Origin: Chitinophaga pinensis
Lineage (GTDB): Bacteria; Bacteroidota; Bacteroidia; Flavobacteriales_D; Crocinitomicaceae
NCBI GenBank assembly: GCA_943324565.2
Contig: CALPMC020000008.1
Location: forward strand, 1-50,773
DNA length: 50,773 bases
Direction of reading: 5' to 3'
In this document: positions 8,366 to 17,193 of the stretch, piece by piece
How positions within the stretch are numbered: the stretch's first letter is position 1
Layout of the letters: the number at the start of each line of letters is the position of its first letter
Translations under genes and position numbers: made by a program
Notes under the pieces: generated by a model
Told to the model about the DNA's origin: nothing
Databases searched by the model: none
The model's input: the letters and a program-made list of their open reading frames with translations, nothing else

Positions 8366-9229
8366 ATGGAAAACGAAACAATTACAACTAAAATAAAAAA
8401 ACCAAAGTGGCTCCGCGTTAAATTACCAACTGGTGAGAACTACAAAAAAGTGCGTGGATTGGTGGATGAACATAAGTTACACACAATTTGCGAAAGTGGA
8501 AGTTGTCCGAATATGGGTGAATGTTGGGGAGAAGGCACAGCAACTTTTATGATTTTAGGAAATATTTGTACGCGTTCTTGTGGTTTTTGTGCGGTGAAAA
8601 CAGGAAAACCGGAAGAAGTTGACATTTACGAACCGGGACGTGTTGCGAACAGTGTGAAAATAATGGGTGTTAAACACGCGGTTATTACTTCTGTAGATCG
8701 TGATGACTTAAAAGACGGAGGTTCTGAGATTTGGGCGCAAACAGTTCGTGCAATTCGTCAACAATCACCGCAAACAACAATGGAAACCTTAATTCCAGAT
8801 TTCGCTGGAAAATGGGAAAATTTACAAGTAATAATCGATGTGGCGCCTGAAATTGTTTCTCATAATTTGGAAACAGTTAGACGATTAACTAAGCAAGTAC
8901 GTATTCAAGCTAAATACGACCGAAGTTTGGAAGTTTTATTCCGTTTGAAAAAAGGAGGAATGCGAACTAAATCTGGTGTGATGCTTGGTTTGGGTGAAAC
9001 GCCTGCTGAAGTTTTAGAAACTATGCAAGATTTAGTTGCAGTTGGGGTTGATATTTTAACATTAGGTCAGTATTTACAACCAACCTTAAAACATCTTCCA
9101 GTAGCTGAATTTATTACGCCAGAGCAATTTGATTTTTACAAAGAAGAAGGTTTGAAAATGGGCTTTCGTTATGTAGAAAGTGGTCCACTTGTGCGTTCAT
9201 CTTATCACGCTGAAAAGCATTTATTCTAG
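8366..9229 (+). CDS. lipA: Lipoyl synthase
   Basis: A radical-SAM enzyme that inserts two sulfurs into octanoyl-protein to form the lipoyl cofactor of pyruvate and 2-oxoglutarate dehydrogenases. From the ATG at 8366 it has 287 residues. An in-frame TTG at 8351 is the alternative but adds only five residues. The auxiliary [4Fe-4S] cluster cysteines are C42, C47 and C53 (CX4CX5C) and the radical-SAM cluster cysteines are C68, C72 and C75 (CTRSCGFC). The C-terminal RSSY, which ligates the auxiliary cluster through serine, is present. No lipB lies beside it in the window. Confidence 0.95.
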   Translation: MENETITTKIKKPKWLRVKLPTGENYKKVRGLVDEHKLHTICESGSCPNMGECWGEGTATFMILGNICTRSCGFCAVKTGKPEEVDIYEPGRVANSVKIMGVKHAVITSVDRDDLKDGGSEIWAQTVRAIRQQSPQTTMETLIPDFAGKWENLQVIIDVAPEIVSHNLETVRRLTKQVRIQAKYDRSLEVLFRLKKGGMRTKSGVMLGLGETPAEVLETMQDLVAVGVDILTLGQYLQPTLKHLPVAEFITPEQFDFYKEEGLKMGFRYVESGPLVRSSYHAEKHLF

Positions 9230-9318
9230 TGCTAAGCTGAGCTAACAGTCTGTTAAACTAAAATTAATAGTTGAAAAAAGGATTTTCAAGTAAATAATCT
9301 TTATTTTCGGGCTTGTAT

Positions 9319-9765
9319 ATGCGAATTGGTTTACCACTACTTTTCATTTTTTTCTCTATCGCTTCTTGCTCCTTAAATGCGGAGCAAGAACGCAATTTGA
9401 ATAAATCAATAATCAAGTATTTATTCAGTGTCAATAGAGAATTAAAGTTGTCAATCGCAGCTGCAACACATCCTTTAATATTACGTGAATTAAAAGAAGA
9501 AAGCGATGAAAAACTCAAAGCATATCTTGAGCCTAAACATCACATTTGGACAGACGCTATAATCGGAAAATCAAAAATAAAAGGAGAGAATTTACACATT
9601 GAGTTAAAAGTAGCTTTGGTTAGTAAGCAAACCTATGAAAAAGCACCCAATCGATTTCGTTTGTACGCGATAAGTGAAGACAATGGTAAAAATTGGTACT
9701 TCTTAGATTATAAAATTTACGAATCTGATTATTGTAAAAAATTCAAGCGATTAATTAAGAAATGA
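9319..9765 (+). CDS. Small lipoprotein of unknown function
   Basis: 148 residues from the ATG at 9319 (a TTG two codons earlier is less likely). The N-terminus RIGLPLLFIFFSIASC is a lipoprotein signal with the acylated cysteine in the SIASC lipobox. The mature part has YLFSVNRELKLSIAAATHPLILRELKE and ends in a lysine-rich KKFKRLIKK. I do not recognise a family. Its TGA overlaps the ATG of the next gene (ATGA), so it is probably translationally coupled to the beta-barrel gene and may be a periplasmic-side outer-membrane partner. It may share a transcript with lipA, 90 bp upstream. Confidence 0.7.
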   Translation: MRIGLPLLFIFFSIASCSLNAEQERNLNKSIIKYLFSVNRELKLSIAAATHPLILRELKEESDEKLKAYLEPKHHIWTDAIIGKSKIKGENLHIELKVALVSKQTYEKAPNRFRLYAISEDNGKNWYFLDYKIYESDYCKKFKRLIKK

Positions 9766-10577
9766 GAAAATTATATCTATTCATTGTCAGTTTTGCTTTT
9801 ACTTGTTTAAGTGTGGCTCAAGGTTGGCAGCCAATGGGAAGTCGTTCGATGTCTTTGTCGAATGCAACGGTAGCTTTAGAAGATGTTTGGGCTTATCATC
9901 ACAATCCTGCAGCGCTTTCCAACTTGAAAAAAATAGAATTCGGTGTTTCTTATGAAAATCGTTTTTTAATGAAAGAATTACAATCTCAAGGCTTGGTTGT
10001 TGCAATCCCATTAAAGTCAGGTGTAATTTCAATTGGTTCACAGTCATTTGGTTATAATCAATTCAGAACGTATAGAAATGGTCTTGGCTATTCAATGAAA
10101 TTGGCGGAGTTTTTATCTATTGGTGTGCAGTTAAACCATCATTTTGTGCGAATAAATCCAGCTTATGGAAATCATCAAACAGTAACTGCTGAAGTAGGAG
10201 CATTGGCGAAAATCAATGAAAAATGGTCGCTTGCGTTTAGTGTTTTCAATATCACAAGAAATCGGCTTTCTGAATTTGCAGAAGACAGGTATTCAACAAT
10301 TATGCGACTAGGAACAAAATTTTTTGTTTCTGAAAAAGTCCTTTTTCTTGCCGAGGCAGAAAAAAATGTTGATTACAGCATTCGTTTCAAAACAGGAATT
10401 GAATACTTGCCTTTGGATAATTTTTATGTCAGAGGAGGATTTGCAACAGCACCAATTGAATTTAGTTTTGGTTTAGGCTATGCATTTTCAGGAAAATATA
10501 AATTGGATTTAGGTTCAGCTTATCATCAAGTGTTGGGTTGGTCACCGCATTTTTCATTTACGATGCAATTGAAATAA
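9762..10577 (+). CDS. PorV/PorQ-like outer-membrane beta-barrel protein
   Basis: A 271-residue outer-membrane protein. A signal peptide ends near residue 19 (FTCLSVAQ). The mature N-terminus GWQPMGSRSMSLSNATVALED...HHNPAAL is the typical opening of the PorV/PorQ/UPF0164 family (FadL-like barrels), in which a small-residue SRSMSLSNA and 'NPA' precede the barrel. Amphipathic strands continue to the end, closing with FSFTMQLK. Relatives include PorV, a T9SS outer-membrane component, but this one is shorter and its role is not established. It overlaps both neighbours (ATGA upstream, TAATG downstream), so three envelope genes form one unit. Confidence 0.68.
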   Translation: MRKLYLFIVSFAFTCLSVAQGWQPMGSRSMSLSNATVALEDVWAYHHNPAALSNLKKIEFGVSYENRFLMKELQSQGLVVAIPLKSGVISIGSQSFGYNQFRTYRNGLGYSMKLAEFLSIGVQLNHHFVRINPAYGNHQTVTAEVGALAKINEKWSLAFSVFNITRNRLSEFAEDRYSTIMRLGTKFFVSEKVLFLAEAEKNVDYSIRFKTGIEYLPLDNFYVRGGFATAPIEFSFGLGYAFSGKYKLDLGSAYHQVLGWSPHFSFTMQLK

Positions 10578-12661
10578 TGAAAGTTGTAGTTGCAATTTTT
10601 TTCTTTTTAACTATTGGTTTTGTTTTCGGACAAGATAAAGGGGAAATCATTCAGCAACGCATTGAATTTATTTCTGAACAATTACAATCTGAAGAAATTG
10701 ATTTAACGAATATTGTAGAGCAATTAGAATATTTTTACGAGAGTAAAATCAATCTAAACACAACAAATGGAGAGGATTTAGAGCAGTTATATTTGTTAAC
10801 TCAGGTGCAAATCAATGATCTTTTATTACATCGTAAAGCGTTTGGAAAATATATTACTATTTACGAATTACAAAGTTTAAAATACTGGGATTTAACAACA
10901 ATTCAATTAGTTCTTCCGTTTGTTAGAGTGGATGATAAACTTGATAATCTTCACATAACTTTTAAAGAAGCAATGAAGGAAGGGAAATTCGAATTATTTC
11001 TTCGTTACCAACCAACATTTCAGCAAAAACAAGGCTATCAAAAGGTTTCAGATTCATTATTGCAAAACTCGAACAATTATTATTACGGAAATTCAGATCG
11101 ATATTACACCCGATTTCGATACACCTATAAATCAAATATAAGTGTTGGTTTTACAGGTGAAAAAGATCCTGGAGAACAATTTTTTAAAGGTTCACAAAAA
11201 AATGGATTTGATTTTTACTCAGCTCACGCTTTTTTTAAAGGTGGAAAATATATAAGTGCAGCTGTGGTTGGAGATTACCAAGTTCAAGTTGGACAAGGAT
11301 TAAATATTTGGTCGAGTTATGCTTTTGGAAAAACAGCTGACATTGCAACAATGAAGCGAACAGCCAATCCACTGAAAGCTTATACATCTGTTGATGAAGC
11401 GCGATTTTTACGTGGAGCAGCAGTTGATTTATCTTATGGTAATTTTGATTTGTTATTATTTGCTTCTAGAAAAAAAGTCGATGCAGCAGTTATTGAAGAT
11501 TCAACTTTAGAAGATTTAGAATTTATTTCAACTATTGATTTATCTGGTTTACACCGAACGAATCGAGAAATTGCTAAAATGAATGGACTCACAGAATCAA
11601 TTGCTGGAGCGAATTTACGATACGCTTTTGGAGGACTTAAACTTGGTGGAACTTTTGTTTATCAAGGATATGATAAAGATTTTGTAAAAGATATTCGAAA
11701 TCATAATCAATTTGATTTCAGAGGTAGGTCAATGGTTTCGGGAAGTTTTGATTACAGTTATGTTTTAAAGAACATAAATTTCTTTGGTGAAGTTTCAAGA
11801 AATTACAACAATTACCAAAATCAAAAAATGGGAGGTTTGGCCATGGTCCATGGTGCTTTAATTTCTTTAGATTCAAGAGCTAGTATAGGTATTCTTTACA
11901 GAAATTATGATCGAGCTTATAACACTTTTTACAATGCAGGATTTTCAGAAGGTGGAAATACTCAAAATGAAAAAGGACTTTATGCAGGTTTAAAACTAAA
12001 ATTAAATTCTAAATGGTCATTGAATGGATATGCCGATATATTTCAATTTCCTTGGATGAAATATTTAGTAGATGCACCATCTTTTGGACATGAATTTTTG
12101 ATTCAACCGGTTTACAAGCCCAATAAAATATTTGAAATTTATGGTAGATTTCGACAGCAAGTAAGACAACGAAATAGCCGAGATTCAGATGGAACAGTAA
12201 CTGAAATTGAGGATGTTCTTCAAAGAAACTATCGTTTTAACCTTTCCTATACAGTGAATGAATTCTTCACATTAAAAAGTAGAATTGAGTATGTTACTTT
12301 GAATAGAAAAAGCAATAAACCCGAGGACGGAATTATGTTTACACAAGATTTTGTATTTCGTCCGAAAAGTTTTCCTTTAGATATTGCTTTGCGTTATGCT
12401 TTATTTGATACCGATTCTTATGACACTCGAATGTATTCATTTGAAAACAACGCATTGTATGTTTTTGCGGTTCCTGCTTATTATTATCAAGGTTCGAGAG
12501 CCTATATTTTAGTACGATATTCCTTTGCTCGTCATTTTGATTTATGGGTAAGATATGGTGAATTTTTATATAATAATCGATCTACCATAAGTTCTGGTGC
12601 TGAGGAGATTAAGGGCAGTCGAAAGTCTGATTTTGTAGTTCAATTACGAATGAGTTTTTAA
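10577..12661 (+). CDS. Helix-hairpin-helix plus beta-barrel envelope protein
   Basis: 694 residues from the ATG at 10577, which overlaps the previous stop (TAATG). Upstream in-frame starts lie inside the neighbouring gene and would spoil the signal peptide. A signal sequence of about 18 residues ends at FVFGQ. The next 90 residues include KINLNTTNGEDLEQLYLLTQVQINDLLLHRK, a ComEA-like helix-hairpin-helix, then YITIYELQSLKYWD. The rest is rich in aromatic alternating strands and ends in VVQLRMSF, as expected for an outer-membrane barrel. The combination is known as a conserved but uncharacterised Bacteroidota protein. Whether the HhH part binds DNA in the periplasm is unknown. Confidence 0.68.
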   Translation: MKVVVAIFFFLTIGFVFGQDKGEIIQQRIEFISEQLQSEEIDLTNIVEQLEYFYESKINLNTTNGEDLEQLYLLTQVQINDLLLHRKAFGKYITIYELQSLKYWDLTTIQLVLPFVRVDDKLDNLHITFKEAMKEGKFELFLRYQPTFQQKQGYQKVSDSLLQNSNNYYYGNSDRYYTRFRYTYKSNISVGFTGEKDPGEQFFKGSQKNGFDFYSAHAFFKGGKYISAAVVGDYQVQVGQGLNIWSSYAFGKTADIATMKRTANPLKAYTSVDEARFLRGAAVDLSYGNFDLLLFASRKKVDAAVIEDSTLEDLEFISTIDLSGLHRTNREIAKMNGLTESIAGANLRYAFGGLKLGGTFVYQGYDKDFVKDIRNHNQFDFRGRSMVSGSFDYSYVLKNINFFGEVSRNYNNYQNQKMGGLAMVHGALISLDSRASIGILYRNYDRAYNTFYNAGFSEGGNTQNEKGLYAGLKLKLNSKWSLNGYADIFQFPWMKYLVDAPSFGHEFLIQPVYKPNKIFEIYGRFRQQVRQRNSRDSDGTVTEIEDVLQRNYRFNLSYTVNEFFTLKSRIEYVTLNRKSNKPEDGIMFTQDFVFRPKSFPLDIALRYALFDTDSYDTRMYSFENNALYVFAVPAYYYQGSRAYILVRYSFARHFDLWVRYGEFLYNNRSTISSGAEEIKGSRKSDFVVQLRMSF

Positions 12662-12771
12662 AAATTTTATTTTTTTTTTGTTACGTTTTGTTAAGTGTTG
12701 CGTTATTGGTTTTAAGTAGGGACTGCAAGCCTTATGAATCTCCAAAATCAAACTAGATAAAACCAAAAACA

Positions 12772-13347
12772 ATGGCAGTGAACTTATTGTATCACCAAAG
12801 TACATTTCGTCTAGAAGATGAAATGAGCTTAATCGAAATCGCGAAGAAAGATCCCCGTCAATTCGCACCTCTTTACAAAAAATACCATGAAGCAATTTTC
12901 AGGTATGTCTACAAAAGAGTAGATGATGAAGAAGCAGCATACGACATTACTTCTTGTGTGTTCGTTAAAGCTTTAGCGAGCTTAGCTAAATATGAATTTA
13001 GAGGAGTTCCTTTCTCTTCTTGGTTGTTTAGAATCGCTAAAAGTGAATTGTATCAATCTTTTAGAGATAAAAAAGCACAAAGAACGGTGAGTTTGGATTC
13101 GGTAACGATTGTTCAGTTTATTGATGAGTTAAATGAAGATTTTAGTGAAGAACAAAGGATAACACTTTTGAATTCCTTGAAACTTTTAAAAGACAATCAA
13201 TTACAACTAATTGAAATGCGATTTTTTGAAAAGAGATCTTTTAAAGAAATCGGAGAAATTGTTGGGTTAACTGAAAATAATGCGAAGGTGAAAACATTTA
13301 GAGCGCTTGTTAAACTAAAAGAGATTTTTAACAGAACTAAAGCATAA
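12772..13347 (+). CDS. ECF-type RNA polymerase sigma factor
   Basis: A 191-residue sigma-70 family factor of the ECF group. Region 2 spans about residues 27-95 (QFAPLYKKYHEAIFRYVYKR...FSSWLFRIAKSELYQSFRDKK). Region 4, a helix-turn-helix, spans about 130-185 (NQLQLIEMRFFEKRSFKEIGEIVGLTENNAKVKTFRALVKLK). No region 3 is present, as expected. The start at 12772 is followed by an alternative ATG 17 codons later. The gene directly after it encodes a 59-residue single-span membrane protein, in the position where an anti-sigma factor is often found. The target genes are unknown. Confidence 0.88.
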   Translation: MAVNLLYHQSTFRLEDEMSLIEIAKKDPRQFAPLYKKYHEAIFRYVYKRVDDEEAAYDITSCVFVKALASLAKYEFRGVPFSSWLFRIAKSELYQSFRDKKAQRTVSLDSVTIVQFIDELNEDFSEEQRITLLNSLKLLKDNQLQLIEMRFFEKRSFKEIGEIVGLTENNAKVKTFRALVKLKEIFNRTKA

Positions 13348-13350
13348 ATT

Positions 13351-13530
13351 ATGATTAAAATTTTAGTAGATAGAGCTATTCCAACTTCAGCGAAAATTAA
13401 AAATAGACAAGATTTTGATTTTGTCTTGAAGCAACACAACCAAAGTAAAAGAAGTTCAGGTTTGCAATGGTATTTTGGAGTTGTTGGATTAGCAAGTTTT
13501 GTTCTAGCAGTTATGTCAATTTTATTTTGA
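13351..13530 (+). CDS. Small single-span membrane protein after the sigma factor gene
   Basis: A 59-residue open reading frame starting with ATG 3 bases after the sigma factor stop. The N-terminal 39 residues are charged and cytoplasmic-looking (RAIPTSAKIKNRQDFDFVLKQ), followed by one hydrophobic segment at about 41-59 (WYFGVVGLASFVLAVMSILF) that ends the protein. Position and topology fit a tiny sigma regulator or a tail-anchored partner. It is much shorter than classical anti-sigma factors and has no zinc motif, so this is inference. Confidence 0.55.
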   Translation: MIKILVDRAIPTSAKIKNRQDFDFVLKQHNQSKRSSGLQWYFGVVGLASFVLAVMSILF

Positions 13531-13533
13531 TTC

Positions 13534-13551
13534 ACATTTTAATTAAAATGT
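13534..13551. repeat. AT-rich perfect palindrome after the sigma operon
   Basis: ACATTTTAATTAAAATGT is an 18-bp perfect palindrome just after the small membrane-protein gene and just upstream of the next promoter. It could be a weak termination hairpin or an operator for the following gene. Confidence 0.35.
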
Positions 13552-13573
13552 TGTTGACAAAGTGAATGTTACA

Positions 13574-13605
13574 TTTGCTTTGTGTGATAAAATTTATTAA
13601 TTTTG
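13574..13605 (+). promoter_or_regulatory. Promoter of the DUF6089-type gene
   Basis: TTTG (13574-13577), a 20-base spacer and TAATTTTG (13598-13605) form a full Bacteroidota-type promoter 30 bases before the ATG at 13636. Confidence 0.7.
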
Positions 13606-13635
13606 TTGTCATAATTGATTAGAAATTACTTTGCT

Positions 13636-14568
13636 ATGAAAAACCTGAAATATCTACTACTATTTATTTTCATCCAAGCAGGATTTATATACGCTCAACA
13701 CACTAATTTCAACACACAGAGAAACTGGTCTTTGCATAAAAAAGAAGTGTTGTTTGGTTTAGGTGCTACACAGTTCAATGGTGACCTAGGTGGAAGTCAC
13801 GGTGTTGGTAGAGACTACTCTTTAAAAGATATTGATTGGCCTTCAACTAGTATGGCTGGATTCATAGGATTTAGATATCGTTTTGCTCCGATGTTTGCAA
13901 CTACTTCAAGTTTGTCTGTTTTTGGATTACGAGCTGATGATGAATATTCAGAGGAGCCTGTTAGAAATGCTAGAAGCCTTCAGTTTAAAAGTTTGTGTTT
14001 TGAAGTTTCTCAACGTCTAGAATTGATTGTTTATGCAAATGAGAAATTTGGTTCAACTTTTAATTTACCAGGAAACTATTCAAAAAAGAATAGAAGTCAA
14101 CAAATTTATGGTTTCGGTGGAATTGGTTTACTTTATTTTAATCCGAAAGCTCAAAACCAAGACGGAGATTGGACAGCGTTACGTCCGTTGAAAACAGAAG
14201 GTCAAGCTAAATCATATAGCCCTTTCACATTCACAATGCCTGTTGGTGTTGGTTTTAGATGGGGGATTAACAACATGTGGAGAATGGGTGTAGAACTTTC
14301 TTACGTAAAAACATTTTCTGACTACATAGATGATGTAAGTACAACTTATGCTGACCCTGCAACTTTCACTTCTGCTGAGTCAGCTTTTTTATCAAATCCA
14401 GCTGTAGGTAATCCTTCTTTTGCACCAGGTGAAAAAAGAGGAGATCCAAAACAAAAAGATGCTTATTATCATGTAAATGTTTTTGTATCTAAAAATATTA
14501 CGTACAAAGACTACGGTAAGCAAAGAAAAAAATATAATCTTAAATCAACTGGTAAATTCAGAGTTTAA
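13636..14568 (+). CDS. DUF6089-type outer-membrane protein
   Basis: 310 residues from the ATG at 13636. A TTG seven codons upstream is less likely because the signal peptide begins cleanly at [10 protein letters not shown]. Cleavage is near IYAQ. The mature start [24 protein letters not shown], with its G/N/D-rich turn, and [42 protein letters not shown] are typical of the DUF6089 beta-barrel family of Bacteroidota. Members occur near envelope genes, but their function is unknown. A good promoter and a strong terminator isolate it as a single-gene unit. Confidence 0.75.
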   Translation: MKNLKYLLLFIFIQAGFIYAQHTNFNTQRNWSLHKKEVLFGLGATQFNGDLGGSHGVGRDYSLKDIDWPSTSMAGFIGFRYRFAPMFATTSSLSVFGLRADDEYSEEPVRNARSLQFKSLCFEVSQRLELIVYANEKFGSTFNLPGNYSKKNRSQQIYGFGGIGLLYFNPKAQNQDGDWTALRPLKTEGQAKSYSPFTFTMPVGVGFRWGINNMWRMGVELSYVKTFSDYIDDVSTTYADPATFTSAESAFLSNPAVGNPSFAPGEKRGDPKQKDAYYHVNVFVSKNITYKDYGKQRKKYNLKSTGKFRV

Positions 14569-14587
14569 GTTACAAATATTGATAAAG

Positions 14588-14616
14588 AAGCGAGGCACTA
14601 GTCTCGCTTTTTTTTT
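14588..14616 (+). terminator. Rho-independent terminator after the DUF6089 gene
   Basis: AAGCGAG (14588-14594) pairs with CTCGCTT (14603-14609) around an 8-base loop, followed by a run of nine T (14608-14616). It is a canonical terminator. Confidence 0.9.
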
Positions 14617-14623
14617 ACCTTTG
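14616..14623 (+). promoter_or_regulatory. -7 element abutting the pyrD start codon
   Basis: TACCTTTG matches TAnnTTTG and ends only 3 bases before the ATG at 14627. Transcription would begin at or beside the start codon, implying a leaderless or nearly leaderless message. The element directly follows the T-run of the previous terminator. Confidence 0.5.
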
Positions 14624-14626
14624 AAT

Positions 14627-15664
14627 ATGTATTCACTACTTAGAAATTTCCTGTTTTTGTTTGATGCTGAAAAGGTGCATTATTTCACCATAAATGCATT
14701 AAAATTCACGCTTAAAATCCCCTTTGCTAAGCGGCTATTCTCGAACTTTTTTGTTGTTAATAATCCGAAATTAGAACGAAAAATTTTAGGACTAACATTT
14801 AAAAATCCAGTTGGATTAGCGGCTGGTTTTGACAAAAACGCAACCATGTTTAATGATTTAGCATACTGTGGTTTTGGTTTTATAGAAATTGGAACTTTAA
14901 CACCAAAAGGTCAAGCGGGAAATGATAAGCCACGACTTTTTAGATTAAAAAAAGATGAAGCGATTTTAAATAGAATGGGATTTAATAACGATGGGGTCGA
15001 AATCGCAATTGAACAACTAAAAAATAGAAAACACAAAGATTTAATTATTGGAGGAAATATTGGAAAGAATAAAACAACCCCTAATGAAGAAGCAAATACA
15101 GATTACTTAATTGCTTTTGAGAAATTATTTCCTTATGTAGATTATTTCGTTGTCAATGTGTCTTCTCCGAACACACCAAATTTGAGAGCTTTACAGGACA
15201 AAGAACCATTAACGAAATTGCTTTCAGAATTGAAACAAGCAAATTGTTTAAAATCAAATCCTAAACCTATTTTATTAAAGATTGCACCTGACTTGACCAA
15301 TGAACAATTAGATGATGTAGTTGAAATTATAACAACTACAAAAACAGATGGGGTAATTGCAACTAACACCACGATTGATAGAGAAAAACTGATTACTCCA
15401 AAGTCGGAAGTTGAAAAACTTGGTGCAGGTGGGGTTTCAGGAAAACCTTTGACAAATCGTTCAACCGAGGTAATTCGCTATTTACACGAAAAGTCAAATG
15501 CTGCTTTCCCAATTATCGGAGTTGGTGGAATTCATTCTGCTGAAGACGCAATTGATAAGTTAAAAGCTGGTGCTTCTTTAATTCAAATCTATACAGGTTT
15601 CATTTATGAAGGACCAATTTTAGTGAAAAAAATCAATCAGCAAATACTAAAAGAAAATCTTTAA
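14627..15664 (+). CDS. pyrD: Dihydroorotate dehydrogenase (quinone), class 2
   Basis: Oxidises dihydroorotate to orotate in pyrimidine synthesis, passing electrons to membrane quinone. I place the start at ATG 14627 (345 residues); a longer frame from 14477 would run through the preceding gene end and terminator. The N-terminal helices ([19 protein letters not shown]) are the membrane-associating extension of class 2 enzymes. [33 protein letters not shown] (with the catalytic serine), [10 protein letters not shown] and GVGGI follow in order and form the FMN and substrate sites. The next gene starts 2 bases after its stop. Confidence 0.95.
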   Translation: MYSLLRNFLFLFDAEKVHYFTINALKFTLKIPFAKRLFSNFFVVNNPKLERKILGLTFKNPVGLAAGFDKNATMFNDLAYCGFGFIEIGTLTPKGQAGNDKPRLFRLKKDEAILNRMGFNNDGVEIAIEQLKNRKHKDLIIGGNIGKNKTTPNEEANTDYLIAFEKLFPYVDYFVVNVSSPNTPNLRALQDKEPLTKLLSELKQANCLKSNPKPILLKIAPDLTNEQLDDVVEIITTTKTDGVIATNTTIDREKLITPKSEVEKLGAGGVSGKPLTNRSTEVIRYLHEKSNAAFPIIGVGGIHSAEDAIDKLKAGASLIQIYTGFIYEGPILVKKINQQILKENL

Positions 15665-15666
15665 GA

Positions 15667-16515
15667 ATGCTTAAATTAATTGAATGCCCAAGGGATGCAA
15701 TGCAAGGAATGAAAGATTTTGTTCCTACTGCACTGAAGACCGAATACATTAACAAATTATTGAAATGTGGTTTTGATACTATTGATTTTGGAAGTTTTGT
15801 TTCCCCAAAAGCAATACCTCAAATGCGAGATACAGCTGAGGTTTTAAAAGGTTTAGATTTATCTGGAGACTCTAAATTATTAGCTATTGTTGCAAATGAA
15901 CGTGGTGCAGAGGATGCGCTTCAATTTCCCGAAATTGAATATTTAGGTTATCCTTTTTCAGTATCTGAAGTTTTTCAAATGAGAAACACAAACGCTACGA
16001 TTCAAGAGTCTTTGTCACGCGTAGAGCAAATTCAAAATCAAGTTTTAGCAAAGAATAAAAAGTTAGTTGTTTATTTATCAATGGGTTTTGGAAATCCTTA
16101 TGATGAAATTTGGAATCCAGAAATCGTATTGAAATGGTCAAAGGTGTTAAGTGAAGATTTAGGCATTGAAATTTTAGCACTTTCAGACACGATAGGAATT
16201 GCAAAAGAACAAGAAGTTACTGATTTGTTTAACGTTTTGCAAGCAGAATTAAGTAAAGTTGAGTTTGGAGCTCATTTTCATACACGACCTGAGACGACCT
16301 ACAAGTTAATTAAAGCAGCCTATGAAGCAGGTTGTAGAAGATTTGATTCCGCTGTTAAAGGTTTTGGTGGTTGTCCGATGGCAAAGGATGATTTGACTGG
16401 AAATCTACCTACAGAGGCTTTACTTGCTTGGTTTGCAGAAAGATTAATTTTAACTCCGATAGATAAAAAAGCGTTTCAAGAATCGTATGATTTTTCATCG
16501 CGTATCTTTTCTTAA
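15667..16515 (+). CDS. Hydroxymethylglutaryl-CoA lyase-like enzyme
   Basis: A 282-residue TIM-barrel enzyme of the HMGL-like/DRE-metallolyase group. True HMG-CoA lyase splits HMG-CoA to acetoacetate and acetyl-CoA in leucine or ketone metabolism. IECPRDAMQG replaces the usual VEVGPRDGLQ near the N-terminus, with R and D kept. HFHTRPETTY provides the metal histidines, and GFGGCPMAKDDLTGNLPTE is the cysteine-loop signature (family GLGGCPYAxGASGN). The signatures differ from the E. coli/human form but resemble other Bacteroidota members, so the exact substrate is less certain. It lies 2 bases after pyrD, probably co-transcribed. Confidence 0.8.
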   Translation: MLKLIECPRDAMQGMKDFVPTALKTEYINKLLKCGFDTIDFGSFVSPKAIPQMRDTAEVLKGLDLSGDSKLLAIVANERGAEDALQFPEIEYLGYPFSVSEVFQMRNTNATIQESLSRVEQIQNQVLAKNKKLVVYLSMGFGNPYDEIWNPEIVLKWSKVLSEDLGIEILALSDTIGIAKEQEVTDLFNVLQAELSKVEFGAHFHTRPETTYKLIKAAYEAGCRRFDSAVKGFGGCPMAKDDLTGNLPTEALLAWFAERLILTPIDKKAFQESYDFSSRIFS

Positions 16516-16542
16516 TTTTTTCATTATACAATAAACTTAAAT

Positions 16543-17193
16543 ATGAATTTAAAAAGAATCGCTTGGATTGCTCTTGTTGTTTTTATTTGCAGCTTATTAG
16601 TGTGGAAATTTTCTTCAAAAGAGACACCAAAGGAAATTATTAAAGACGATAATAAGAAAGTCTTAAAAGTAGAGCAAATCAGTACAGACTTTAATCTCAA
16701 TAAATTTTCAAGTAATGAAGAAATTAAGTTACTAAAGGAAATTGGAATTTGTGATTCAACACAAGCTGATGATAATAATTTGGATAATCCTTCTTGTTCG
16801 CCACGTTTTTTTCGTTTTTTTAAATTGAGTAAATCTAAAGAATTAAAGGATGGTTTTATGCTTTTAGTTAGAGCTGGAGTAAATGCTTTTCCTGTTAGAC
16901 GTCTTTTAATTTTTGAGCGCGAAAATGGACAGTTAGTAAAAACAAATGGTTTTGTTGGCTATATAATTGAGCGAAGAGTTATTAAAGGAAATTACGATGA
17001 TATTGTGGTTCGTTTTTTTGAGCGTTACGAAAATCAAAAGTATTTTTATAATTGTCTTTATACATGGAAAAGTGGACGCTATGTCTATGTTAATTGTGAA
17101 GCGATTAATGATTCTAGGTTAAAACCCGAAAAAGCTGATTCTGTATCCATTGAAGTAGAGAAAATATTGAATGAAAATAAACTTGTATTTTAA
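16543..17193 (+). CDS. Membrane-anchored protein of unknown function
   Basis: 216 residues. One N-terminal hydrophobic segment (about 6-23, IAWIALVVFICSLLVW) precedes a lysine-rich linker and a soluble, probably periplasmic domain containing a CDSTQADDNNLDNPSC cysteine pair and VVRFFERYENQKYFYNCLYTWKSGRYVYVNCE. I recognise no family; the YNCLYTWKSGRYVYV stretch resembles generic bacterial beta-sandwich ends. Its last 23 bases overlap the start of the next gene, a lipoprotein, suggesting that the two are co-translated and work together at the envelope. Confidence 0.65.
   Translation: MNLKRIAWIALVVFICSLLVWKFSSKETPKEIIKDDNKKVLKVEQISTDFNLNKFSSNEEIKLLKEIGICDSTQADDNNLDNPSCSPRFFRFFKLSKSKELKDGFMLLVRAGVNAFPVRRLLIFERENGQLVKTNGFVGYIIERRVIKGNYDDIVVRFFERYENQKYFYNCLYTWKSGRYVYVNCEAINDSRLKPEKADSVSIEVEKILNENKLVF

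Noticed and set aside
9243..9255. TAACAG-T-CTGTTA palindrome after lipA as a terminator
   Set aside because: A 6-bp stem with a one-base centre and no T-run is too weak, and lipA may be co-transcribed with the next genes.
13197..13535. 112-residue minus-strand frame opposite the sigma factor end
   Set aside because: It overlaps the sigma factor region 4 and the small membrane-protein gene and has no recognisable features.
14477..14626. N-terminal extension of pyrD from 14477
   Set aside because: It would read through the end of the DUF6089 gene, a strong terminator and a promoter element; ATG 14627 gives the normal class 2 N-terminus.
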